Source: Cognatishimia activa (GTDB taxonomy: Bacteria > Pseudomonadota > Alphaproteobacteria > Rhodobacterales > Rhodobacteraceae). Taken from it: 64,000 nt of DNA. Below, piece after piece: positions 1 to 7,248 of the stretch. Position 1 is the first letter of the stretch. Every line of letters begins with the position of its first letter. The DNA is taken from NCBI RefSeq assembly GCF_017798205.1, contig NZ_CP060010.1, forward strand, positions 1,116,001-1,180,000, read 5' to 3'. The position numbers and the translations under genes are program-made. Under the pieces are notes generated by a model, which saw nothing but the letters and a program-made list of their open reading frames with translations, ran no database searches and had not been told where the DNA came from.

Positions 1-161
1 TCGCAACTTCAATTGGCAACAGAAGCAATAAGCTGAAGCTATAATTGCACTGAGGCTGTTTGCCGAGTAGCCTGCTAAAAGCTAGGGGAAAGCCGCTGTT
101 CAAGAGCGTTTAACTAAGACGTTTTTGACATAGCGAAGATCGGTTGAGGAGCATTGGAAAT

Positions 162-1346
162 TTGCAAAATTGGAATCTGCGCCATTTCAGAGTTTTCCTA
201 TCCGTCGTGGAAACGGGATCGCTGACTCAATCCGCAATCCAATGCAACATTTCACAACCTGCCGTCTCGCAGTTGATTGAGAAACTAGAGGCTTTTGCCG
301 GTGGCGCCTTGTTCCAACGGTCTCCGAACGGCTTGTTCATCACCGAAAAAGGCGAGATTTTAGCTTTCCGTTTGAAACGCGCCTTAGAACGTTTGGACAG
401 TGCCCTTACTGAAATATCCCCACGTCTGATGGTGACCGCGAGCTGGCCACAGTTGCGCGCCCTTGAAGCAGTGGCGGAAACCAAGAACTTTACGTTGGCG
501 GCGCGGCGCATTGGATTGGCCCAATCAACGATTCATCGCTCGATTACACGTATTGAAGCCGAGGCAAAGGAAGCGCTGTTCCAAAGGACGTCAACTGGAA
601 TTCTCGCGACAAAAGCCTGTAGTCGCCTGGCCAATACGATACGTCTGGCAACCGCCGAAATCGACCAAGCTATAGCGGATCTAGCGGAATTTGATGGTCG
701 AGAGGTCGGGGTGATCTCGGTCGGCACCTTACCTCTGGCGCGGTCTTATGTATTGCCCCAAGCCATTGTGATGTTTCGGCAAAAACATCCAAATCGACAA
801 TTGTCGGTTGTGGATGGCCTTTATGATGATCTTCTGCACTCGGTCCGGCGGGGCGAGTTGGACTGCATGATAGGCGCGCTGCGGTTTCCGTCGCCGATTG
901 ACGACGTGGTGCAGGAAGAACTGTTCAAAGATCAATTGGTCGTTGTCGCCAAGCCGACGCATACTTTGGTCAACAAAGCCTCGGTGTCGGATGAAGACCT
1001 GGCTGCGCAGCAATGGGTGCTCCCACGAGACGGCGCACCGGCTCGATCACAATTTGACGCCCACTTCGAACACATAGGCCAGCCAAAAAGTCTGATTGAA
1101 TGCGGCTCTATTCTTCTCATGCGTGAGATCCTGATGGAAAGCGAATTTCTTGGATGTATCTCGCTTCGCCAAGCTCAGGCGGAAATCGATAAGGGGCTAT
1201 TAGCGCCGATCAACACAGGTATCAAATGGCAAGGTCGCCCTATTGGAATCACACACCGAAAGGATTGGGTGCCCACGAAGGCGCAGTCTCATTTCCTAGA
1301 AATGATCCGACAGGCCGCAGCTCAGGCGAACATCAAAGCGACTTGA
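162..1346 (+). CDS. LysR-family regulator with two tandem HTH domains
   Basis: Predicted DNA-binding regulator of about 394 residues. Unlike the usual LysR protein of about 300 residues with one N-terminal helix-turn-helix, this one has two LysR-type HTH units in a row: about residues 6-65 (LRHFRVFLSVVETGSLTQSA) and 97-156 (LRALEAVAETKNFTLAA, LAQSTIHRSITRIE). The effector-binding domain follows from about residue 182 (GVISVGTLPLARSYVLP). The open frame begins with TTG at 144, but GAGGAG at 146-151 fits a TTG start at 162 with 10-nt spacing, giving the standard MQNWNLRHF opening. Its 3' end overlaps the convergent LysR gene by 14 nt. The nearby ring-cleavage operon is a possible target, which is inference from position only. 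The 161 nt before it hold no gene I can see. Confidence 0.85.
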   Translation: MQNWNLRHFRVFLSVVETGSLTQSAIQCNISQPAVSQLIEKLEAFAGGALFQRSPNGLFITEKGEILAFRLKRALERLDSALTEISPRLMVTASWPQLRALEAVAETKNFTLAARRIGLAQSTIHRSITRIEAEAKEALFQRTSTGILATKACSRLANTIRLATAEIDQAIADLAEFDGREVGVISVGTLPLARSYVLPQAIVMFRQKHPNRQLSVVDGLYDDLLHSVRRGELDCMIGALRFPSPIDDVVQEELFKDQLVVVAKPTHTLVNKASVSDEDLAAQQWVLPRDGAPARSQFDAHFEHIGQPKSLIECGSILLMREILMESEFLGCISLRQAQAEIDKGLLAPINTGIKWQGRPIGITHRKDWVPTKAQSHFLEMIRQAAAQANIKAT

Positions 1347-2226
1347 CCGCAGACACCACAAGATCCCGAAACCATTTCTGCGTCACAGAGCCATGAGTGC
1401 GTGCAGACCACACCAGCCCGATTTCAAGCGAGGAGGGCAGCGGGAATTCAGCCATAGTCAGATCAGGTAGCAGGGTCATGGCAAATTTGCGCGGGAGAGT
1501 GGCAATCAAGTCCGAGCCTTGCACAATCGTCTGAATATCTCCGGGACTGGGTACCGTCACGACGGGTGTCAGCTCGTTACGCGATTCAGGTGGCAACTGA
1601 TCAAGGTAGTCTGATGTCCAGCCATCGCCATAAGCAACCGCTACGTGCTGGGCGCCGATATAGCGCTCTAATGTCAGCCGGCGCGACGCCAGAGGATTGC
1701 TTGGATCCATGACGCAAACATAGGAGTCCTTCAAAAGAGAACGGCAATAATAGCCGTCTTCTTCGGGGCGCATCGGGCCAATCAACAGATCAGCTGCGCC
1801 TTGCACCAAATGGCTCGCGCCCTGTGTGCCGGAATGCATGATGGTGAGCTGAGATTTGGGCGCAGACTTTCGCAATTCTTTGATCACGGGAGCCATGATC
1901 CAAATGCGTTCAAAGTAATTACAGCTGACGCGAAAGTTCTTTGTGACCTTGTCTGGGTCCAAATCTTGCGGTGTGATCATCGTCTCAAACCGCTGCAACA
2001 TCGCCTCGACCTCACCGATCTCGGCGATGCACCGATCAGTAGGGACAATCCCGCCGCCTTGCCGAAGAAACAAAGGATCGTCAAAGACGTCCCGCATGCG
2101 ATTGACCGCATAGCTGACCACCGATTGATTGACACCAAGCGCATCCGCGGCCGCGGAGAAGGATTTCAGCTCAAAGACCATGCTCAGCACACGCAGCGCG
2201 AAGAAGTCGATTTTATAGGGGTCCAT
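1333..2226 (-). CDS. LysR-family transcriptional regulator, likely of the ring-cleavage operon
   Basis: A 297-residue LysR protein. The N-terminal HTH lies at about residues 8-67 (FELKSFSAAADALGVNQSVV) and is followed by an effector-binding domain. A longer frame runs up to 2577, but AGGAG placed 8 nt before the ATG at 2226 and the normal family N-terminus (MDPYKIDFFALRVL) make 2226 the real start. The gene is transcribed away from the hydrolase-LigA-LigB-YciI operon across a 139-nt gap that contains a LysR-type inverted repeat (2278-2296). This is the classic arrangement for a regulator that controls its neighbour and itself. The coinducer is probably an intermediate of the ring-cleavage pathway, which is inference. 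Confidence 0.88.
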   Translation of the reverse strand: MDPYKIDFFALRVLSMVFELKSFSAAADALGVNQSVVSYAVNRMRDVFDDPLFLRQGGGIVPTDRCIAEIGEVEAMLQRFETMITPQDLDPDKVTKNFRVSCNYFERIWIMAPVIKELRKSAPKSQLTIMHSGTQGASHLVQGAADLLIGPMRPEEDGYYCRSLLKDSYVCVMDPSNPLASRRLTLERYIGAQHVAVAYGDGWTSDYLDQLPPESRNELTPVVTVPSPGDIQTIVQGSDLIATLPRKFAMTLLPDLTMAEFPLPSSLEIGLVWSARTHGSVTQKWFRDLVVSAVKSL

Positions 2227-2277
2227 GAGGGTTGCTCCTTGGTCGCGCTCGGCTTTGAAAGCTGAATCCTCAGTACG

Positions 2278-2296
2278 ATATCTACAAATCAGATAT
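2278..2296. promoter_or_regulatory. Candidate LysR-type operator (T-N11-A box)
   Basis: The sequence shows ATATCT-N7-AGATAT, a 6-bp inverted repeat whose core is ATC-N9-GAT. It contains T at 2281 and A at 2293 separated by exactly 11 bases, which is the established LysR-family recognition pattern. It sits between the LysR gene starting at 2226 and the operon starting at 2366, 70 nt upstream of the latter. No convincing -35/-10 pair could be assigned to either side. A TTGACA at 2336-2341 is too close to the ATG to serve as an ordinary promoter. Confidence 0.5.
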
Positions 2297-2365
2297 ACGT
2301 CATTCATTTTATCGCATTGTCGAATTTTACTGATTTTGACAGGTAGGACTCTAAAAGGAGACACC

Positions 2366-3064
2366 ATGCAACCGACGCTCGTTCTGATTCCCGGTTTGCT
2401 CTCGGACAATAGTGTCTGGGAACCCGTGGCGGCTTTGGCGGATATGCCGACATATTTCGCCGATGCGACCAAGGATCCCTCCATCGAAAGCATGGCCGCG
2501 CGGGTCGTGTCCGAGACCAAAGGACCTTTGATCGTCGTTGGGCATTCCATGGGTGGTCGTATCGCAATGGAAGTCACGCGTCAGGCACCAGATCGGGTGA
2601 CCCGTTTGGTCTTGGCCAATACCGGGCATCACCCTCTGAAAGATGGCGAGACCGAAAAACGCCAGGCAAAGATCGATGAGGGCTATGCGGATTTCGCGGG
2701 CATGATCAAAGGCTGGTTGCCTCCAATGATGGCAGCGAGCCGTCACGACGATACAGCGCTGATCGATAGCCTCACCAGCATGGCCCTAGAGATCGGACCC
2801 GAGGTTCACGAACAGCAGATCAAAGCCTTGGTCAACCGCCCGAACGCGACGGAATACCTGCCACAGGTGAGCTGTCCTGTGTTGCTTTTGACAGGCACCG
2901 AGGACGTCTGGTCGCCTGAAAAACAGCACCGCGAAATCCAGGAGATGGTGGCGGACGCAGAGCTTCATGTGGTGGAAAACGCAGGTCATTTCCTGCCCGT
3001 TGAACAGCCTGACCTGACGGCTGAACTGATTACAAACTGGTTGAATTGCAAAGAGGAGGAGTGA
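2366..3064 (+). CDS. Alpha/beta hydrolase, first gene of the ring-cleavage operon
   Basis: A 232-residue cytoplasmic alpha/beta-fold hydrolase. The nucleophile elbow is GHSMGG, with the acid probably in GTEDVWSP and the His in NAGHFLP near the C-terminus. An open frame starts at 2225, but AAAGGAG just before the ATG at 2366 and the family opening (MQPTLVLIPGL) set the start. It ends 1 nt before the LigA-like gene, whose ribosome site lies in its last codons. In such a context it could act as an enol-lactone hydrolase or a C-C hydrolase on a ring-cleavage product. The sequence does not separate these from an esterase. Confidence 0.85.
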   Translation: MQPTLVLIPGLLSDNSVWEPVAALADMPTYFADATKDPSIESMAARVVSETKGPLIVVGHSMGGRIAMEVTRQAPDRVTRLVLANTGHHPLKDGETEKRQAKIDEGYADFAGMIKGWLPPMMAASRHDDTALIDSLTSMALEIGPEVHEQQIKALVNRPNATEYLPQVSCPVLLLTGTEDVWSPEKQHREIQEMVADAELHVVENAGHFLPVEQPDLTAELITNWLNCKEEE

Positions 3065-3397
3065 ATGGACAAGATACCTGAGACCCCCTTGTTCGACCGC
3101 GAAGGATCCTTGCGCGGCTACAAAATGAACAAGATGGCCATGGCCCTTGGCACGCAAGAGGGGCGCGACGCCTTTTTGGCGGATGAAGAAGCCTTCATCG
3201 ACAAATTTGGTCTGGATGCAGAGAGCAAAAAGGCTGTGATGGATCGCGACTGGCAGGAAATGATCCGCTTGGGCGGCAACCTGTTTTACGTGTTGAAAAT
3301 CACCGCAGTTGACCCAACGCCGATTATTGCAGTCGGCGCTGCGCAAGCCGGCATGTCTGTCGAAGACTTTTTAAGAGAACGTTTGGGGAAAGAATAA
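3065..3397 (+). CDS. LigA-like alpha (small) subunit of a class III extradiol dioxygenase
   Basis: A 110-residue protein of the protocatechuate 4,5-dioxygenase LigA family. The family core is visible in RGYKMNKMAMALGTQEGRDA and in the stretch around residues 60-80 (DRDWQEMIRLGGNLFYVLK). In known enzymes this helical subunit caps the active site of the LigB-type catalytic subunit. It is shorter than Sphingobium LigA (about 139 residues). AGGAGG lies just upstream of its ATG. It overlaps the next gene by one base (TAATG), which suggests tight translational coupling to keep subunits balanced. Protocatechuate, gallate or another catechol could be the substrate. Confidence 0.9.
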   Translation: MDKIPETPLFDREGSLRGYKMNKMAMALGTQEGRDAFLADEEAFIDKFGLDAESKKAVMDRDWQEMIRLGGNLFYVLKITAVDPTPIIAVGAAQAGMSVEDFLRERLGKE

Positions 3398-4239
3398 TGG
3401 CACAGCTTATCGGAGGGCTGGGAACCAGCCACGTACCATCCATCGGTGTTGCTCTGGACAAGGGCATCGATCAAACTCCGGATTGGAAACCGTTTTTTGA
3501 CGGATATGACTATCCGAAACAGTGGGTCGCCGACAAAAAGCCTGACATCGCGATTCTGGTGTTCAACGATCATGGCAACTCGATCTTTTTGGATCGCGTC
3601 CCTACATTCACATTGGGTGTCGCCGAGGAATATCTGCCTGCGGACGAAGGCTGGGGCCGTCGTGACATTCCGTCTTTTGAAGGCGCTGTCGATTTTTCCT
3701 GGTATCTTGCGGACAAGATGGTCGAGAACCACTTTGACCCGATGATCGCCCGCGAAATCGATGTGGACCACGGGTTTCAGGTTCCTATGGAACTCTTCTT
3801 TGGCAGCCAGAAGGAAAACTGGCCGGTCAAAGTCGTGCCGATCTTTGTGAACACCGTGCAGTTCCCGATTCCAACGCCTCAGCGTTGCTGGGATCTTGGC
3901 GTTCTGCTGCGTAAAGTTATTGAGTCCTACCCAACGGATGAGAAGATCGTCGTTCTTGGCACTGGCGGGTTGTCTCACCAGTTGCAAGGCGCGCGCGCTG
4001 GCTTCCTCAACCCAGAAGCTGATCAGGAATGGATCGAAACTTTTGCAAGCGATCCGGAAAAATGGCGCAATCTGACCCGCGAGGACTATGTCGAGAAATT
4101 TGGGTCTGAGGGTGCAGAGCTGATCATGTGGCTCGTTATGCGCGGATGCATGGACACTGAAGTCGATCAAAAGCACAGCCACTACTTCTCGCCCGCGTCC
4201 ATGACCGGTGCTGGTTGTGTTGTTCTGGAGAATAAATAA
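3397..4239 (+). CDS. LigB-like catalytic subunit of a class III extradiol dioxygenase
   Basis: A 280-residue protein that follows Sphingobium LigB along its length. Likely Fe(II) ligands and the catalytic acid-base can be seen: His12 in GTSHVPS, His59 in FNDHGNS, a His in GTGGLSHQLQG near residue 192, and a Glu in GSEGAELIMW. The enzyme opens a catechol ring next to the two hydroxyls (meta cleavage) with O2. It works with the LigA-like subunit encoded immediately upstream and overlaps the YciI-like gene by one base. LigC-, LigI-, LigJ- and LigK-like genes that would complete the known protocatechuate 4,5 pathway are absent here, so the substrate cannot be fixed. Confidence 0.92.
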   Translation: MAQLIGGLGTSHVPSIGVALDKGIDQTPDWKPFFDGYDYPKQWVADKKPDIAILVFNDHGNSIFLDRVPTFTLGVAEEYLPADEGWGRRDIPSFEGAVDFSWYLADKMVENHFDPMIAREIDVDHGFQVPMELFFGSQKENWPVKVVPIFVNTVQFPIPTPQRCWDLGVLLRKVIESYPTDEKIVVLGTGGLSHQLQGARAGFLNPEADQEWIETFASDPEKWRNLTREDYVEKFGSEGAELIMWLVMRGCMDTEVDQKHSHYFSPASMTGAGCVVLENK

Positions 4240-4556
4240 TGGCTTTCTTTACAATGCATTGCCACCACCATCCTGACAAGGACGAAGCCCGCGACGCGGT
4301 GCGCCCGACGCACCGTGAGTGGGTCAAATCCGGCGGCAACGGGCTCGCGTCAGTTCTGATCGGTTCGGCTTTTCTTCATGATGACGGCTCGCCAGCTGGG
4401 CACTGGGGCATTCTTGAAGCGGACACCCGTGAAAACGCCCAAAGCTTTGCGGAAGGCGATCCTTTCAACAAGAATGGCATCGTCGAACGGATCCAGATCA
4501 CCGCGCTGCCGGATGGTTTTCAAGCACACCGGATTACGGAACGCATGAGCGGCTAA
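4239..4556 (+). CDS. YciI-like small protein, last gene of the ring-cleavage operon
   Basis: A 105-residue protein of the YciI/ferredoxin-like-fold family (MAFFTMHCHHHPDKDEAR, GHWGILEADTRENAQSFAEGDPF). Family members include enzymes of chlorinated aromatic breakdown and muconolactone-isomerase-like proteins, so a role on a ring-cleavage intermediate is plausible. The His and Asp near the N-terminus are candidates for catalysis. It is coupled to the LigB-like gene by a TAATG overlap and followed by a strong terminator 32 nt after its stop. This closes the four-gene transcription unit. Confidence 0.8.
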   Translation: MAFFTMHCHHHPDKDEARDAVRPTHREWVKSGGNGLASVLIGSAFLHDDGSPAGHWGILEADTRENAQSFAEGDPFNKNGIVERIQITALPDGFQAHRITERMSG

Positions 4557-4587
4557 ACGCTGCAATCCAATGCAAGAACCTACGATG

Positions 4588-4621
4588 CGACCGGCGCTCA
4601 CGTTGTGCCGGTCGTTTTTTT
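4588..4621 (+). terminator. Rho-independent terminator of the ring-cleavage operon
   Basis: CGACCGGC (4588-4595) pairs perfectly with GCCGGTCG (4607-4614) across an 11-nt loop. Seven T residues follow at 4615-4621. Confidence 0.88.
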
Positions 4622-4854
4622 GCACCAAAGCAAGCACCCTTGGTCACACAAGAACGCGCTAACACCGCATAGCAACAGGTTTAGATCTATCTGAGCGAGT
4701 TCAAGACAACGATAAACGTGTTGATGGTAGAGGTCAGCGAGACAGAACCAGCCAATTTCTTAACATCGCAGAGAGACGACCGGGCTACAGAGTGCAGACA
4801 CTCAACACTCCAAAAAGCTTTGCCAAGAAAACCAAATTTTTGCGGTGAGTTTTT

Positions 4855-4941
4855 TGGTGCCCAGAAGAGGACTCGAACCTCCACGTCCATACGGACACTA
4901 GCACCTGAAGCTAGCGCGTCTACCAATTCCGCCATCTGGGC
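4855..4941 (-). tRNA. tRNA-Leu (anticodon CAG)
   Basis: On the minus strand the 5' acceptor GCCCAGA pairs with TCTGGGC near the 3' end. The anticodon stem-loop is CTAGC-TTCAGGT-GCTAG with anticodon CAG, which reads CUG. There is a long variable arm, as expected for leucine, and a GGTTCGAGTCC T-arm. Discriminator A and an encoded CCA end the 87-nt gene. Confidence 0.96.
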
Positions 4942-4959
4942 TTAGATGTCGTGAAGGGG

Positions 4960-4988
4960 GATTTAGATATCTCCCCAAGGAGAGTCAA
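4960..4988 (-). promoter_or_regulatory. Possible promoter of tRNA-Leu
   Basis: On the minus strand a TTGACT -35 element (4988-4983) is followed after 17 nt by TAAATC (4965-4960) as a weak -10. The expected transcript start is about 12 nt before the tRNA 5' end. Confidence 0.4.
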
Positions 4989-5202
4989 CGCGGTTTCTTA
5001 CATTTTTGCGAAAAAGTATTTGGGGCGATTGTTTCTCTCGTTCGCCCATTTGAGACCTCGGAATTTGAGCGAGAAATTGAGGGCTTGCGCCTACGCTCGC
5101 GTCAAGAGATGGGATTAAACCGCGCATGCGATCAGTTGCGACTTGTTCCTAAGGCGACGGGCGCGTATCACAGGGTCAACTTGACGAAAGCGGAGGCCAC
5201 GC

Positions 5203-6180
5203 ATGTCTAAACTTGTCACGATTTATGGCGGTTCAGGATTTGTCGGACGCTATATCGCGCGGCGAATGGCGAAAGAGGGATGGCGCGTGCGCGTAGCGGT
5301 GCGGCGCCCGAATGAGGCTCTGTTCGTAAAACCCTACGGATCCGTTGGTCAGGTCGAGCCCATCCTTTGCAACATTCGCAATGATGCTTCTGTGGCGCAG
5401 GCCATGTCTGGTGCAGACGCCGTGGTGAACTGCGTGGGCATCCTGAACCAAGTCGGCAAAAACAAATTTGATGCCGTGCAGCACGAAGGTGCCGAGCGCA
5501 TCGCGCGTCTTGCCGCGGCGGCTGGCATCGAAACCATGGTGCATCTTTCTGCTATTGGCGCGGATGCCGAAGCAGACAGCGATTATGCACGCACCAAGGC
5601 TTTGGGCGAAGAAGGCGTGCTGGCGCATATGCCGAACGCTCTGATCCTGCGGCCTTCAGTGATTTTCGGCCCCGAAGATGACTTCTTTAACCGCTTTGCG
5701 GATCAGGCGCGGTTCGGCCCAATCCTGCCAATTGCGGGTGCGGACACAAAATTTCAGCCGGTCTACGTGGACGACGTCGCTCAGGCGGCCGTTAAGGGTA
5801 TTCTTGGCGAGGCGACCGGAACCTATGAACTGGGTGGACCAGAGGTGAAATCTCTGCGCGGCTTGCTGCAAGATATGCTCTCCAGCATTCACCGTCGTCG
5901 TTTGATTGTGAATCTGCCTTTCTTTGCAGCCGGTCTCGTCGCCTTTGGCTTTGATCTATTGCAAACGATCACGCTTGGGCTGTTCACCAATTCGATCGTG
6001 ACGCGCGATCAGCTTAAGTCACTGCGCAACGACAATGTGGTCGCAGCCGACGCAAAGACCCTGGCGGATCTTGGTATTCAAGAGACTCCGATGAACAGCG
6101 TTCTGGACAGCTATCTCTGGCGCTTCCGTCCGTCTGGACAATACGACGCCATCAAGAACTCGGCAAAGAACCTGAGCTAA
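5203..6180 (+). CDS. NDUFA9-like NAD(P)-binding protein (atypical SDR)
   Basis: A 325-residue atypical short-chain dehydrogenase with a Rossmann nucleotide-binding motif at the very N-terminus (YGGSGFVGRYIAR). It then shows the CVGIL and HLSAIGAD segments and a YARTK stretch typical of the complex I NDUFA9 group. Alphaproteobacterial members of this group are annotated as complex I accessory subunits or NAD-dependent epimerases, and catalytic activity is not established for them. GGAGG lies 6 nt before the ATG. The gene stands alone and converges on uppP with a shared terminator between them. A hydrophobic stretch near residues 240-265 could associate it with the membrane. Confidence 0.85.
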   Translation: MSKLVTIYGGSGFVGRYIARRMAKEGWRVRVAVRRPNEALFVKPYGSVGQVEPILCNIRNDASVAQAMSGADAVVNCVGILNQVGKNKFDAVQHEGAERIARLAAAAGIETMVHLSAIGADAEADSDYARTKALGEEGVLAHMPNALILRPSVIFGPEDDFFNRFADQARFGPILPIAGADTKFQPVYVDDVAQAAVKGILGEATGTYELGGPEVKSLRGLLQDMLSSIHRRRLIVNLPFFAAGLVAFGFDLLQTITLGLFTNSIVTRDQLKSLRNDNVVAADAKTLADLGIQETPMNSVLDSYLWRFRPSGQYDAIKNSAKNLS

Positions 6181-6205
6181 GCGTTTACAGACCACCGAGA
6201 CAAAC

Positions 6206-6223
6206 GAGGCCCTTCGGGGCCTC
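6206..6223. terminator. Hairpin terminator between convergent NDUFA9-like gene and uppP
   Basis: GAGGCCC (6206-6212) and GGGCCTC (6217-6223) form a 7-bp stem closed by the stable TTCG tetraloop. The following sequence is AT-rich (TAATTAT) but has no pure T-run. It lies between the 3' ends of two convergent genes and may serve both. Confidence 0.6.
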
Positions 6224-6226
6224 TAA

Positions 6227-7030
6227 TTATGTGTAGGCAACGACCAGAAGAATTGCGCCAAGGATCACGCGATAGATCACGTAGGGCGTAAAGCTGACCG
6301 ACTTCAGAAGGCGCATCATCAACTGAAGGGCCAAAAGCGCGGAAACAAAGGCCAGGGCTGCCGCGATTGCGCAGTCTCGGATCATGCGCGGAGTCCAGTC
6401 GGATCCCGTCTCCAGCAGCAAATACCCTCCGCTTGCAATGATCGCAGGAATACTCATCAGCATTGCCAAGCGCGCACTGCTTTCGCGGTCATAGCCAAGC
6501 GCGCGAGCGCCCGTGATGGTAATGCCCGACCGCGACGTGCCGGGGATCAGGGCAATGGCCTGCCATAGGCCCAGTTTGATCGCATCGCCCAAAGTCCAAT
6601 CAGTGTCTTTCTTGGTCACCGCGCCGCGTTGATCCATCCACCAAAGCAAAAGACCAAACCCAAGCATCGTCCAACCGATAACCGCCATTGATCGCAAAGC
6701 ATCATTCAGCCCTGTCACGGCCAGAAACACGCCAAAGATCATGACGGGGATCGTCGCGATCAACAGATGAAACGCGAGCCGAGCGCCCGGCGTGGTCAAT
6801 CTCCCCATCAACATCAGGGGGATGCCCGCCAACCCAATTTTCACATCGCGCCAAAAATAGAGCACAACGGCCCCAAGCGTGCCCACATGCACCGCGACGT
6901 CCAAAAGCTGCCCCTGATCCGCAGCACCCATGGCTTGGGGCAGCAGTATAAGGTGTCCTGATGATGAAATGGGAAGGAATTCGGTAATGCCCTGCACAAC
7001 CGCCAATAGAATCAAATGATAAAGCGCCAT
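6227..7030 (-). CDS. uppP: Undecaprenyl-diphosphatase UppP (BacA)
   Basis: A 267-residue polytopic inner-membrane enzyme that dephosphorylates undecaprenyl diphosphate, recycling the lipid carrier for peptidoglycan and other envelope polymers. Its overproduction is known to give bacitracin resistance. Both family signatures are intact: QGITEFLPISSSGHL at residues 13-27, with the conserved Glu17 and the SSSGH run, and PGTSRSGIT at 163-171 with Arg168. Length is normal for the family. It is a single gene on the minus strand with its own AT-rich upstream region, which it shares divergently with gltD. Confidence 0.96.
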   Translation of the reverse strand: MALYHLILLAVVQGITEFLPISSSGHLILLPQAMGAADQGQLLDVAVHVGTLGAVVLYFWRDVKIGLAGIPLMLMGRLTTPGARLAFHLLIATIPVMIFGVFLAVTGLNDALRSMAVIGWTMLGFGLLLWWMDQRGAVTKKDTDWTLGDAIKLGLWQAIALIPGTSRSGITITGARALGYDRESSARLAMLMSIPAIIASGGYLLLETGSDWTPRMIRDCAIAAALAFVSALLALQLMMRLLKSVSFTPYVIYRVILGAILLVVAYT

Positions 7031-7176
7031 GAAAACTGCCCGCGTTGCCTGCTTTCTCCGTATATTCTATCGCGATTTTAATTGATAGGCGGGCATTAGG
7101 TCCGGTTCGGATTTAATTTTTCGAGATTTTCTTCCTTTTTCTCTCTTTCTGCGACGTTTTTTCCAAAATAGGTCAG

Positions 7177-7182
7177 TATAAT
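7177..7182 (+). promoter_or_regulatory. Candidate -10 element upstream of gltD
   Basis: A perfect TATAAT lies in the AT-rich 218-nt gap between uppP and gltD, 67 nt before the gltD start. No good -35 sits 16-18 nt upstream, so an activator may be needed. That last point is inference. Confidence 0.45.
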
Positions 7183-7248
7183 TTACTTTTATCTCGAAAG
7201 ATGCTTGTTTATGACCTGCGCTACGAAGAATTTTAGGAGGCAGCGACT

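Larger units (their letters stand above)
4557..5202. other. Region without a protein gene, containing a terminator and tRNA-Leu
   Basis: Apart from the operon terminator (4588-4621), the tRNA-Leu gene (4855-4941) and its likely promoter, I see no gene. Short open frames on both strands cross the tRNA and have no ribosome site or family likeness. No clear T-run terminator follows the tRNA on the minus strand. Confidence 0.6.

Noticed and set aside
2336-2341. TTGACA as a -35 box for the ring-cleavage operon
   Set aside because: Only 24 nt separate it from the ATG, leaving no room for a -10 and leader.
4687-4945. Short open frames on both strands crossing tRNA-Leu
   Set aside because: The sequence MAELVDALASGASVRMDVEV is the well-known mistranslation of a tRNA-Leu gene. 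A real tRNA occupies the site.
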